Assembly: GCF_007096885.1 (NCBI RefSeq)
Contig: NZ_VJNO01000035.1
Coordinates: forward strand, 1 to 64,000
Source of the DNA: Streptomyces sp. 130
Lineage (GTDB): Bacteria > Actinomycetota > Actinomycetes > Streptomycetales > Streptomycetaceae
Length of the DNA stretch: 64,000 nt
Direction of reading: 5' to 3'
The position numbers and the translations under genes were made by a program. The stretch's first letter is position 1. Each line of letters begins with the position of its first letter. This document shows, piece after piece, positions 15,895 to 24,012 of this stretch. Under the pieces are notes generated by a model. That model searched no databases. It saw nothing but the letters and a program-made list of their open reading frames with translations, and was not told the origin of the DNA.

Positions 15895-16569
15895 TCAAAC
15901 GGTGGCGCCCCCGGAGGCTCCCGGGGCATCCGGGTCCGCCGGACCGATCATCGCCATCGTCAGCCGAGTGAACTCACTGGTCAGCCACGACGGCGGCACC
16001 TGCCTCGGCCGCCGCCCGTGGTGCGCGAGCAGTTCGTCCACCGACCGCGTCAGCACCTTCACCACCACCGCGAGGTCGCCGTCCACCCCGTGCCCCCGCG
16101 TCCGGGCCCGCTCGGACTCCGCCGTCAGGAACTCCACCCACACCGAGCGCCACATCGTGAGGTGCTCCTCCATCGCCCGGCTCACGCCCAGCACCTCCAC
16201 GAAGGCCACCCGGGCCGCCCGGTGGTCCCGCGTGACGGCCTGGACGTACGCGTCGAAGAGCCTGCGGACGCGCTCCTCGGTCGGGCAGGTCTCCATGCCC
16301 TCCGCCGCCAGCTCCGCCTGCGCGGCCTGCATCCCGGCCATCGCGACCTCGTCGTACAGGTCGGTCAGCAGCGCCTCGCGCGAGGCGAACTCCCGGTGGA
16401 AGTCCCGGACCTCCACCTGGGCCTCCGCGCACAGGTCCTCGACGGACGTGCGCGCGTAGCCGTACACCGCGAACAACGTCCGCCCTGCCTCCATGAGTTG
16501 CGCACGCACCCGCGCGGGGTCGCGCACCGCTCGTACGCCGTCCCAGAGCTCCACCACGGTATCCACCAC
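15895..16569 (-). CDS. TetR/AcrR-family transcriptional regulator
   Basis: This 224-residue protein has a TetR N-terminal helix-turn-helix (VRAQLMEAGRTLFAVYGYARTSVEDLCAEAQVEVRDFHREFASREALL) and a helical ligand-binding domain of unknown ligand. The GTG at 16569 is preceded by GAGGAGG, a near-perfect ribosome site. It lies upstream of and in the same direction as the XRE-cupin gene. Confidence 0.9.
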   Translation of the reverse strand: MVDTVVELWDGVRAVRDPARVRAQLMEAGRTLFAVYGYARTSVEDLCAEAQVEVRDFHREFASREALLTDLYDEVAMAGMQAAQAELAAEGMETCPTEERVRRLFDAYVQAVTRDHRAARVAFVEVLGVSRAMEEHLTMWRSVWVEFLTAESERARTRGHGVDGDLAVVVKVLTRSVDELLAHHGRRPRQVPPSWLTSEFTRLTMAMIGPADPDAPGASGGATV

Positions 16570-16664
16570 GGGTCCTCCTCAGTCCGAACCGGTCCCCGGC
16601 CACCACTGTCCACGCCTCGCCGCTTCCACGGCAAAGACCGCCACACCACGAACGGACGTGCGCC

Positions 16665-17669
16665 TCAACACGCTGCGGCGTCCGCTTCGAGGATCGTCGC
16701 GACCCGTTCCCGCCAGGGCTGCCGCCGTGGCGGGTACTTCGCGAAGTGCGCCTCCTCGGCCGCCTGCCGGCCGCACGGGCCGCACAACGTCTCGTCCGCC
16801 GTGGGCCGGAACACATGCTCCGGCCCGTCCCCCTCGCACGTCACGGGCGGCCTGACCGTCGCCACCGGCGCGACGGGGGGTTCGTACGCGGGCGCCTCCG
16901 GCAGCTTCTGCACGAGGCGGTGGCGTACGAAGCCGTAGGCCGACCGCACGCCTTCCGCCGGGAGGGAGTCCACCAGCGCGTGCCGCAGATCCGCCGCCTT
17001 CACGCCCCGCCGCAGCCACTCCGCCGCCGCCTCCGAGAGGCTGCGCGCCTCGCGTACGCCGAGGCGCAGTTGCGGGCTCGCATGCCGCAGCGAGAGCAGC
17101 ACACGCTCGGCCTGCGCGGCTTCCGGGCCGGTCTCCGCGACCGGCCCGGCCGCCGCACTCGGCCCGGCCGCTTCGGCCACAGGCGGCTCGGCCGCAGGCG
17201 CTTCGGCCGCAGGCGCTTCGGTGGGTGGGTGGGGGTTGTTCTCCTCACGTTCTTCTACAACCTCTGGTTGGGAAGCCCCGACCGGCCGAGTGCCCCCCTG
17301 ACCGCCCGCCGGTGACCGATCAGCCGGTTTGGCCTGCGCTTTCGCCTTCCTGAGCTCCCGCGCCTCGTCGTCCGTGAGCGGCACGTTGGAGAACAGCTGA
17401 TCCGTCATCCACAGCCCGCCCTGGCCCTGCCAACGCCACTCGTGGACGTAACCGGCCTCCTTCAGCTGCCCCTTGGCCTTCTGATACGCCCGGCCCTTGA
17501 TGCCGATCCGCTTCGCGTGATCGCTCAGCGCTTCGCTCGCGTAGTAATCGGGCAGACCCTGCACATACATGATCAGAACCTTGGCATCGCTGCTCAGATC
17601 CGGATGACGAACGACATCGTGCGCGGCCTTCACATAGGCGCGGGAGGGCGAGATAGCATGCCAAAGCAT
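16665..17669 (-). CDS. Helix-turn-helix protein with Pro/Ala linker and C-terminal Cys cluster
   Basis: This 334-residue protein starts MLWHAISPSRAYVKAAHDVVRHPDLSSDAKVLI, an actinomycete winged-helix type seen with replication or accessory genes (primase/Rep-like neighbours), followed by AKRIGIKGRAYQKAKGQLKEAGYVHEWRW. A long Glu/Pro/Ala repeat linker (about 130-190) joins a helical C-terminal domain (SEAAAEWLRRGVKAADLRHALVDSLP) and a CEGDGPEHVF...CGPCGRQAAEEAH metal-site-like end. GAGGT lies 9 bases before the ATG at 17669; an upstream ATG at 17696 lacks one. No replication genes are nearby, so its role is unknown. Confidence 0.7.
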   Translation of the reverse strand: MLWHAISPSRAYVKAAHDVVRHPDLSSDAKVLIMYVQGLPDYYASEALSDHAKRIGIKGRAYQKAKGQLKEAGYVHEWRWQGQGGLWMTDQLFSNVPLTDDEARELRKAKAQAKPADRSPAGGQGGTRPVGASQPEVVEEREENNPHPPTEAPAAEAPAAEPPVAEAAGPSAAAGPVAETGPEAAQAERVLLSLRHASPQLRLGVREARSLSEAAAEWLRRGVKAADLRHALVDSLPAEGVRSAYGFVRHRLVQKLPEAPAYEPPVAPVATVRPPVTCEGDGPEHVFRPTADETLCGPCGRQAAEEAHFAKYPPRRQPWRERVATILEADAAAC

Positions 17670-17782
17670 CTTCGGTGGACCTCTTGGTATATCCATCGGT
17701 GGGTGAAGGCCCTCGGACCAGGTGTTGCGAGCACCCCCGGGGGCCGCCCCGTGCGCGGCGCGCACGGAGCGTAACGACGTCG

Positions 17783-18208
17783 TCACCGTACAGCAGAAAT
17801 TCCGGTCGACACCACCTTGGTTACCAGCTCGAACAAAAGTCCGGTATCCACGAACGGATCGTCGGCTGTCGGCTCCGAACGCCAGTCCAGCGGGTACGTC
17901 AGCCCGCCCAGCGCGGGCACTCCGACGAAGTCCGAACCCTTGCGCACGAGCGCGTCCACGCCCGCCGGCCAGCGGTAGGCACGTGCCGTGCCGGGCTCGA
18001 CCAGGAAGTACATGCTTTGCATCCCGATGCGCGAGCGGATGATCGGACCGGCCTGGAAGTCCGTGAACTGCATGATTTCGTACGACACTTGCTCGCCCAG
18101 CACGCCGGAGATCCGGATCGCGTCGAAGTGAATGCCCGCGTGACGCAGGGCGTGGCCGCTCGCGGGAATCCAGCAGGGGACCGGGTTCGGTGAGTTTTTC
18201 TGTTCCAT
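17783..18208 (-). CDS. Hypothetical protein, primase/Rep-associated type
   Basis: This 141-residue protein resembles unnamed Streptomyces proteins that carry the phrases HFDAIRISGVLGEQV, GPIIRSRIGMQSMYFLVEPG, YRWPAG and FVGVPALGGLTYPLDW. From memory these occur in accessory regions, sometimes near bifunctional primase-polymerase-like genes. No catalytic motif is visible. The ATG at 18208 is chosen at the natural N-terminus MEQKNS. It is divergent from the Scr1-type regulator; the 81-bp gap holds the phased TGTGCAC motifs. Confidence 0.6.
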   Translation of the reverse strand: MEQKNSPNPVPCWIPASGHALRHAGIHFDAIRISGVLGEQVSYEIMQFTDFQAGPIIRSRIGMQSMYFLVEPGTARAYRWPAGVDALVRKGSDFVGVPALGGLTYPLDWRSEPTADDPFVDTGLLFELVTKVVSTGISAVR

Positions 18209-18257
18209 ACGGTAAGCGTCGACGCCCGCACGTACCGTGACCAGGGACACAAGGCAT

Positions 18258-18296
18258 CTGTGCACTGCTGTGCACTTGGAGGTGGGGCTGTGCACT
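18258..18296 (+). promoter_or_regulatory. Three helically phased CTGTGCACT motifs at the XRE start
   Basis: CTGTGCACT occurs at 18258-18266, 18268-18276 and 18288-18296. The copies are 10 and 20 bp apart, so all face the same side of the helix, and each contains the palindrome GTGCAC. The third copy includes the GTG start of the XRE gene, and GGAGG lies between copies two and three. This looks like an autoregulatory operator that would also block the ribosome site. Confidence 0.65.
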
Positions 18297-19102
18297 CCAG
18301 TAATACCGGCGACGGTAACGCCGCGATGTTCGGAGCCCTGTTACGGCACTACCGCGTGCAGGCCGCTCTGTCCCAGGAGGCACTGGGGCTCAAGATCGGC
18401 TTCTCCAAGTCGCAGGTGGCCATGGTGGAAAGGGGACACAGACCACCGAAGGGGGACTTCGTCCCGAAGGCGGACTCGTCAACGGGTGCGAACGGTGCGT
18501 TGATCACAGCGGCGTTGAAGCTTCAGTTCAGCCACCTGGCGTCCTGGTTCGCGCCGTTCGCCGAGGAAGAGGCCAAGGCCGTGGCGAGATGTGAGTACGA
18601 GCAGAGCGTCATGCCCGGGCTGCTCCAGACCGAGGCGCACGCGTATGCCTTGTACCGGGCAACGTGTCCGCCGCTCGACGAGGACGAGATCGACAATCTG
18701 GTCGCAGGGCGCCTGGCGCGTCAGGCCCTGCTGACACGCAGGCCGCCGGCGGACATCAGCTTCGTCCTGGAAATGAGCGCGCTCACTCGCCCCATCGGTG
18801 GGCGCGACGTGCACCGGGCACAGCTGCAACACCTGCTCGACGTGAGCGATTTGCGGAATGTGCATATCCAGGTGATGTCACCACACCGGGAGACGCACGT
18901 CGGGTTGAGCGGGTCGTTCGTCCTCCTGGAGACCGACGACAGGCGTCGCCTGGCGTACCTGGAGGTCCAGGGAAGAAACTTTCTTGTGAGCGAGCACCCC
19001 CAACTGGGAGACTTGTTCGCCACCTATGGAATGCTGCGGACTCACGCTCACGGGCCCGAAGAGTCGCGCGAGCTCATCAAGCGAACAGCAGAAGGACTAT
19101 GA
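18290..19102 (+). CDS. Scr1-family (BldB/WhiJ-type) XRE regulator containing a TTA codon
   Basis: This 270-residue protein has an N-terminal XRE domain (FGALLRHYRVQAALSQEALGLKIGFSKSQVAMVERGHRPP) and the long C-terminal Scr1 domain (EYEQSVMPGLLQTEAHAYALYRA, RLARQALLTRRPPADISFVLEMSALTRP, HIQVMSPHRETHVGLSGSFVLLE). Such proteins are encoded next to small DUF397 partners, as here, and are linked to development and toxin-antitoxin-like control. GGAGG precedes the GTG at 18290. Codon 18 is TTA (18341-18343), so translation should depend on the bldA leucyl-tRNA. Confidence 0.9.
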   Translation: MHSSNTGDGNAAMFGALLRHYRVQAALSQEALGLKIGFSKSQVAMVERGHRPPKGDFVPKADSSTGANGALITAALKLQFSHLASWFAPFAEEEAKAVARCEYEQSVMPGLLQTEAHAYALYRATCPPLDEDEIDNLVAGRLARQALLTRRPPADISFVLEMSALTRPIGGRDVHRAQLQHLLDVSDLRNVHIQVMSPHRETHVGLSGSFVLLETDDRRRLAYLEVQGRNFLVSEHPQLGDLFATYGMLRTHAHGPEESRELIKRTAEGL

Positions 19103-19338
19103 GTACTGACCTCAATTGGTTCAAGAGCAGCTACAGCGGCCAGAACGGCGGCAACTGCGTAGAGGTCGCCCTCTCCTGGTCCAAGTCCAGCTACAGCGGC
19201 CCGGAGGGCGGCAACTGCGTAGAGGTCGCCACCTGCCCCCACACCGTCCACGTCCGCGACTCCAAGGACATCACCGTCCCCGCGCTGACCGTCTCCCCCG
19301 GCGCCTGGGACACGTTCATCCGCCACACCGCCGCGTAA
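19099..19338 (+). CDS. DUF397 protein with internal tandem duplication
   Basis: This 79-residue DUF397 partner overlaps the XRE gene by 4 nt. Its usual N-terminal motif W-x-KSSYSGxxGGNCVEVA occurs twice, 20 residues apart (60-bp period starting at 19117 and 19177), followed by the normal ending VHVRDSKDITVPALTVSPGAWDTFI. Most DUF397 proteins are about 60-65 residues with one copy. In characterised pairs the small protein modulates its XRE partner. Confidence 0.92.
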   Translation: MSTDLNWFKSSYSGQNGGNCVEVALSWSKSSYSGPEGGNCVEVATCPHTVHVRDSKDITVPALTVSPGAWDTFIRHTAA

Positions 19339-19417
19339 CGCGGCACCGCGCTACCGCGCCGTCCCGCCGGGTGAAAACCGCTGGGGCGGGCGGGGCGGTG
19401 GCTGCGATGATGCCCGG

Positions 19418-20077
19418 ATGGACGTTCCGACCCCCGTTGACCTGGACACCTGGCCGCGCCGGGAGCACTTCGCGCATTACCGGCGCCGCGTGCCGTGCAC
19501 GTACTCGATGACGGTGGAGGTTGACGTCACCGCGTTCACGGCCGCGCTGCGGCGCTCGCCGCGCAAGTCGTACGTGGCGCAGGTGTGGGCGCTGGCCACG
19601 GTGGTGAACCGGCACGAGGAGTTCCGGCTGTGCCTGACGGAGTCGGGGGACCCGGCGGTGTGGCCGGTGGTGCACCCGGCGTTCACGGTGTTCAACGCGG
19701 AACGGGAGACGTTCGCGTGCGTGTGGACGGCCTACGACGCGGACTTCGGGGCGTTCCACGACGCGGCGGCGCCGCTGCTGGCGGAGCACGGGGGCGCGAC
19801 GGAGTTCTTCCCGCAGGGTCCTCCCCCGCCGAACGCCTTCGACGTGTCGAGCCTCCCGTGGCGGTCGTTCACGGGCTTCAACCTCAACATCCGCGACGGA
19901 TACGACCACTTGGCGCCGATCTTCACGCTCGGCCGGTACGTGTCACGCGACGACCGCGTCCTGCTTCCGCTGGCGGTGCAGGTGCACCACGCGGCGGCGG
20001 ACGGGTTCCACACGGCGCGCCTGGTCAACGAGGTGGAGGAGCTGATGGCGGAGGCTGCGGGGTGGGCTGCAGGATGA
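19418..20077 (+). CDS. catA: Type A chloramphenicol O-acetyltransferase
   Basis: This 219-residue enzyme transfers acetyl from acetyl-CoA to the 3-hydroxyl of chloramphenicol. The active-site motif QVHHAAADGFHTARLVNEVEE carries the catalytic second His (H191) and the structural Asp195, and the family start LDTWPRREHFAHYRR and the core FSSxPW-type region (VSSLPWRSFTGFNLNI) are present. Length matches CAT-I/III. No mobile-element or resistance-cluster genes flank it, so it appears to be a chromosomal resistance gene. It is convergent with the next gene, their stops abutting at 20077/20078. No strong ribosome site precedes the ATG. Confidence 0.9.
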   Translation: MDVPTPVDLDTWPRREHFAHYRRRVPCTYSMTVEVDVTAFTAALRRSPRKSYVAQVWALATVVNRHEEFRLCLTESGDPAVWPVVHPAFTVFNAERETFACVWTAYDADFGAFHDAAAPLLAEHGGATEFFPQGPPPPNAFDVSSLPWRSFTGFNLNIRDGYDHLAPIFTLGRYVSRDDRVLLPLAVQVHHAAADGFHTARLVNEVEELMAEAAGWAAG

Positions 20078-21034
20078 CTACGCGCGTTCCAGCGCGTACT
20101 GATTGAGCGAATCGGGATCGCCGATCCAGTAGTAGAGGGTGGGCCGCTCGTCCGTGCCGCCGATGTGCCAGCCGGGGCCCTCCATGCAGCCGCTCACGCT
20201 GAGCTCGAACTGTGCCGTTCCGGACGGCGACACGCCCATCGCCCACGTACCGGTGCCTTCGCACCGCCCGGGTGCGCCCTCGTCGTCCGTCTCGTCCTCC
20301 GGGCGGGCGCCCAGGTCATGGGCGAGGGCCGTGCCGTCCGGTCGGAGTGTGAGGGTGCCGCCGTGCTCGTCGGACCAGGTGCCGACGAGCTGTGCGGCGG
20401 TGAGCCGTGGGGGTTCGTATCCCTGGATCAGGCCGGTCCCGTAGGCCACCAGGCCGCCGACGAAGACCACCGCCGACAGCAACGCCCCACCGGCCAGCAC
20501 CAGCGCGGCCAGCCCGAACCGGGCTCCGTTGCGGCGCACGACGGTCACGGCGCGGGTGCACAGGACGGCGGGGACCAGGCCGACGAACGTCGCGAGGAGA
20601 ACGACGGGGAGCACGGTCCACCCGCCGCCGAGCAGCAGTGCCGGCACCCCGGCGCACACGGCGGCCGTCGCGGCGACCACCCCGCAGACCGCCAGGCACC
20701 AGCGCTTCGTCTCCGCCCGCCCGGCCCTGCGGGCCGATAGGCGCGACAGCTGCACGACCGGCAGGACGACCGCCGCCGAACCGATCAGGCCCGCCAGGGC
20801 GAGCATGACCGAGGCGGCCACGAGCGCGATGAGATACCCGACGTACGCGCCGATACCGGCGGCGAAGTAGTGCTCGTTCCGCAGGCCCGCCAGGAAGTAG
20901 ACCACCAGCGCGAGCGCGCCTTCCCCCGCGAGCGCCACGGCCCCGGTCAGCCACGCGGCCGTCCAGCCCGCGCTGCCGACACGCGTCGGCTCCCCGGGAG
21001 TCACTGCCTGTCTCTCAACCGTCCAGTGCGCCAT
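20078..21034 (-). CDS. Multi-spanning membrane protein with extracytoplasmic C-terminal domain
   Basis: This 318-residue protein has about six hydrophobic helices between residues 25 and 205 and a soluble C-terminal domain of ~110 residues. That domain begins LTAAQLVGTWSDEHGGTLTLRPDGTA and contains two Cys (GRCEGTGTW, SGCMEGPGW) that could form a disulfide, pointing to an extracytoplasmic, lipocalin-like beta domain. No named family recognised. It stands alone. Confidence 0.65.
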   Translation of the reverse strand: MAHWTVERQAVTPGEPTRVGSAGWTAAWLTGAVALAGEGALALVVYFLAGLRNEHYFAAGIGAYVGYLIALVAASVMLALAGLIGSAAVVLPVVQLSRLSARRAGRAETKRWCLAVCGVVAATAAVCAGVPALLLGGGWTVLPVVLLATFVGLVPAVLCTRAVTVVRRNGARFGLAALVLAGGALLSAVVFVGGLVAYGTGLIQGYEPPRLTAAQLVGTWSDEHGGTLTLRPDGTALAHDLGARPEDETDDEGAPGRCEGTGTWAMGVSPSGTAQFELSVSGCMEGPGWHIGGTDERPTLYYWIGDPDSLNQYALERA

Positions 21035-21165
21035 CCCGCGCCCCTTCCCCCGTGGCCGTGGCTGGCTCCATCATGCATCCGAGCCGCCCGGCCCCCGCCA
21101 CAGGGGGCGGTGAAACCCTGACACCCCCTCGCGCCGGAGTGCGGAGGGGGCGCCCGGGGCGTGGC

Positions 21166-21516
21166 TCAGGAGAGGCAGCCCGCGTTCGTCGGCGTCAGCG
21201 AGGTGATCGTGTGCGTCACCGCGATGGTCTGGCCCGGAGACAGGGTGAAGTTGTACTCGGCGGCGACGCAGTACGCCGTCGAGGAGTCGTTCGAGAGGGT
21301 GGTCACCTCGGTGGCCCGCCAGAACGTGTACTCGTCCCCGCCGGCGAAGTACACCGTCGGCTGGTAGATGTCGTTCGTGGTCATGCAGACGAACCCGTCG
21401 ACGTGGCAGGGCGTGGCGTCGGCCGTCGCCGCGGTCGCCGTGCCCGAGCCGAACGCGGCCATGCCGGCCAGGGTGGCGCCGACCAGGACTCCGCGCATGA
21501 CGTTGCTTCGCACCAT
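21166..21516 (-). CDS. Small secreted protein of unknown function
   Basis: This 116-residue protein has a signal peptide (MVRSNVMRGVLVGATLAGMAAFGSGTATA) and a mature domain of ~85 residues rich in Thr and aromatic residues with four Cys (PCHVDGFVCM, AYCVAAEY, AGCLS), probably two disulfides. AGGAA 8 bases before the ATG at 21516 supports this start rather than an in-frame ATG at 21597. It resembles the unnamed small cysteine-containing exported proteins common in Streptomyces. Confidence 0.75.
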   Translation of the reverse strand: MVRSNVMRGVLVGATLAGMAAFGSGTATAATADATPCHVDGFVCMTTNDIYQPTVYFAGGDEYTFWRATEVTTLSNDSSTAYCVAAEYNFTLSPGQTIAVTHTITSLTPTNAGCLS

Positions 21517-21639
21517 GAGGGTGTTCCTTCGCTGTTGGGCGCGGAGGGTGACCGCGCTCGCTGAACTGCGCCGGTACGCAGGGGTGTTGTCGCGCACCGG
21601 CTGGCGGTCGAAAGTTAGGGAACGCCCGTTACAGCCGCG

Positions 21640-22032
21640 TTACTGCGGTGCCAGCGTGCGCAGGACGCAGAACTCGTTGCCCTCAGGGTCCGCCATGACC
21701 ACCCAGCTGCGGCCCGGTCCCTGGCCCACGTCCGCCCGGGTGGCGCCCAGGGCCAGGAGGCGGGTCACCTCCGCCTCCGTGGAGCGGTCGATCGGGCTCA
21801 CGTCGAGATGGAGGCGGTTCTTGACCGCCTTGCTCTCCGGAACTCTGGAGAACACCACCGTCGGCGGCATCTGGCGGGCCCGGACCTCCTCCACCGTGGG
21901 CTCCCAGGAGCCGATCTCGACCTGGTCCTCCGCGCGGTCGATCACCGTGAAGCCCAGGACCTCGCACCAGAACGCGGCCAGGCGCTCCGGGTCGTGGCAG
22001 TCGACGGACAACTCCGTGAGCCTGCTGGTCAT
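21640..22032 (-). CDS. VOC-family protein, single domain
   Basis: This 130-residue glyoxalase-like protein has LSVDCHDPERLAAFWCEVLGFTVIDR, VKNRLHLDVSPIDR and the closing VVMADPEGNEFCVLRT. It belongs to the group whose typical partner is a two-domain VOC protein, which is the gene directly upstream and overlapping by 4 nt. Activity unknown; the conserved His, Glu and Asp could bind metal. Confidence 0.88.
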   Translation of the reverse strand: MTSRLTELSVDCHDPERLAAFWCEVLGFTVIDRAEDQVEIGSWEPTVEEVRARQMPPTVVFSRVPESKAVKNRLHLDVSPIDRSTEAEVTRLLALGATRADVGQGPGRSWVVMADPEGNEFCVLRTLAPQ

Positions 22033-22736
22033 TCCGCCGCCCTCCGGACCGTGAACTCATTGCCGTCCGGGTCCAGGAACACCCCGTCCGGGCCCCGTCG
22101 CGCGCCCAGTCCCAGGAGTCGGGTGATCGCGGTCTCCGCGTCCGGCGGCAGCGTCAGCTCGAAGTACAGGCGGTTCACGTCCGGCTTCGGGGCGACCGGC
22201 GGGCCGCCCCAGGTGAGCTTCGTGCCGCCCTCCGGGGACTGGACGGCCGTCTCCTCGTCCTGGTCCCAGACCAGCGGCCAGCCCAGGGCCTCGCTCCAGA
22301 AGTAGCCGACCGCCTGGGTGCCGTCACAGGAGACCGCGCCGATCACCCCGGTGTCCGCGAGGAACTTGTTGCCGGCCCCGATCACGCAGAACTCGTTGCC
22401 GTCCGGGTCGGCGAGGACGATGTGGCCCTCCTCCGGGGTCTGGCCGACGTCGATGTGCCGGGCGCCGAGTTCCAGCGCGCGGGCGACCGTGTCCCGCTGG
22501 GCCTCCGGCGTCGCGCTCGTCAGGTCGAAGTGCGCCTGGTTCTGCCGGGTCTTGGGCTGCCCGCCCCCCGTGAAGCGGAGCGGATAGCCCTTGCCGTCCG
22601 GGGGAACGACGAGCGTGCCGTCGCCGGACCGCTCCCAGCCCAGGAGCGCGGCCCAGAAGCCGGCCAGGCCGTCCGGGTCGGTCGCGTGGAAGCCGATCGC
22701 CGAAAGGCGGGGCGTCATGTGAAGGGAGGACTTCAT
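22029..22736 (-). CDS. VOC-family protein, two fused domains
   Basis: This 235-residue protein consists of two VOC halves, each ending in DPDGNEF (residues about 115-121 and 223-229). The first half contains IGFHATDPDGLAGFWAALLGWE and the second AVGYFWSEALGWPLVWDQ. The start ATG at 22736 follows a GAGAAGCAACGCAG stretch. It is translationally coupled to the single-domain VOC gene downstream; the two may work on the same unknown substrate or give drug binding. Confidence 0.85.
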   Translation of the reverse strand: MKSSLHMTPRLSAIGFHATDPDGLAGFWAALLGWERSGDGTLVVPPDGKGYPLRFTGGGQPKTRQNQAHFDLTSATPEAQRDTVARALELGARHIDVGQTPEEGHIVLADPDGNEFCVIGAGNKFLADTGVIGAVSCDGTQAVGYFWSEALGWPLVWDQDEETAVQSPEGGTKLTWGGPPVAPKPDVNRLYFELTLPPDAETAITRLLGLGARRGPDGVFLDPDGNEFTVRRAAE

Positions 22737-22822
22737 CTGCGTTGCTTCTCCGGTCCGTTGGCGTGCGCCCGCGCATCATAGGTACGGCGTACGGGAAGGG
22801 CATCCCGTTTTCGGTGCGGCCC

Positions 22823-23830
22823 TCAGTCCAGCGTCACCCGGGCCGTCACGGGCAGGTGGTCGCTGCCCGTCGCCGGGAGCGTGCGGATGCGGCCCACCGT
22901 CGCCTCCCGCGCCATCACCTGGTCGATCCTGGCCAGCGGGAAGGACGCCGGGAAGCTGAACGCGAACCCGCGCTCCGGGACGTTCAGCCGGGAGGTCAGG
23001 GGGGCGATCCCCCGGTCGTCCACCGTGGAGTTGAGGTCGCCCAGCACGATCACCGGGCCCGTGGCCTCCGCGTCCAGCGCCCCGCCCAGCAGCCGGGCGC
23101 TCTCGTCGCGGCGGGCGGTGCCGAGGCCGCCCGCGCCGAGCCGGAAGGACGGCAGGTGCGCCACGTACACCGCGACCTCGCCGTGCGGGGTGCGGGCCAC
23201 CGTGCGCAGCCCCCGGCTCCACGGCTCCGGGACGGACTCCGGCCTGATGTCCACCGCCCGGGTGCCGGTGAGGGGGTGGCGCGACCAGATCCCGACCGTG
23301 CCCCGGACCTCGTGGAACGGATACGCGTCCGCGAGCCCCTTCGCGTACGCGGGCAACGCCTCCGGGACCAGTTCCTCCAGCGCGATCAGATCGGCGCCCC
23401 CGGCCGCCAGCGCGCGGGCCGTGCCCGCCGGGTCCTCGTTCACGTCGCTGACGTTGTGCTGCACCACGACCAGGTCGCGCGGGCCCGGGTCCGCCGCCGG
23501 GAGGAGCAGCCCGCCGAACGCGTACGCCCATGCCGTCACCGGCAGCGCCACCGCCACCAGCGCGAGCGCCGACCGGCGCAGTAGGGCCAGGGTCAGCAGG
23601 GGGACGACGGCGAGGCCGAGCCAGGGGAGGAACGCCTCCAGGAGGCTCCCGAGGCGGCCGGGGGTGTTGGGCACGACGCCGGGGGCGACCAGGAGGAGCG
23701 CGGTCAGGGCGGCGAGGGCGGCCAGGACCCCGCCGCGCCGCCACCGGTCCGGACGGCCCCGGCCCCGGCCCCGCGACGAGACGACGGCCCTCCCCGCGGC
23801 GACCGCGTCGCTGAACAACCGCTTCGCCAT
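22823..23830 (-). CDS. Membrane-anchored endonuclease/exonuclease/phosphatase-family protein
   Basis: This 335-residue protein has three N-terminal membrane helices (about 35-110), then an EEP domain: VVQHNVSDVNEDPAGTARAL, LIALEELVPEAL (metal-binding Glu), VAVYVAHLPS, GPVIVLGDLNSTVDD and the final GSDHLPVTARV (catalytic Asp-His). Such proteins act outside the membrane on phosphodiesters or phospholipids, or serve as secreted nucleases. ATG at 23830 is preferred over an in-frame TTG one codon earlier. Confidence 0.85.
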   Translation of the reverse strand: MAKRLFSDAVAAGRAVVSSRGRGRGRPDRWRRGGVLAALAALTALLLVAPGVVPNTPGRLGSLLEAFLPWLGLAVVPLLTLALLRRSALALVAVALPVTAWAYAFGGLLLPAADPGPRDLVVVQHNVSDVNEDPAGTARALAAGGADLIALEELVPEALPAYAKGLADAYPFHEVRGTVGIWSRHPLTGTRAVDIRPESVPEPWSRGLRTVARTPHGEVAVYVAHLPSFRLGAGGLGTARRDESARLLGGALDAEATGPVIVLGDLNSTVDDRGIAPLTSRLNVPERGFAFSFPASFPLARIDQVMAREATVGRIRTLPATGSDHLPVTARVTLD

Positions 23831-24012
23831 CAACTGCCGTCCGCCCCCTGCCCTCGCCCCTCAGGACCGTACCCCGTGCACCCGGTGCCCCGGCCGGCAC
23901 AGGACCGGCGTCCGGCCGGGTGGCCGCCAGTGGGGGGACATCGGCGGGCGGGCGGGTGGCCGACGGCCCCGCCGCCCGGAGCGGCCGGGCGCACGGGCTT
24001 ACGTTCCCGGGC

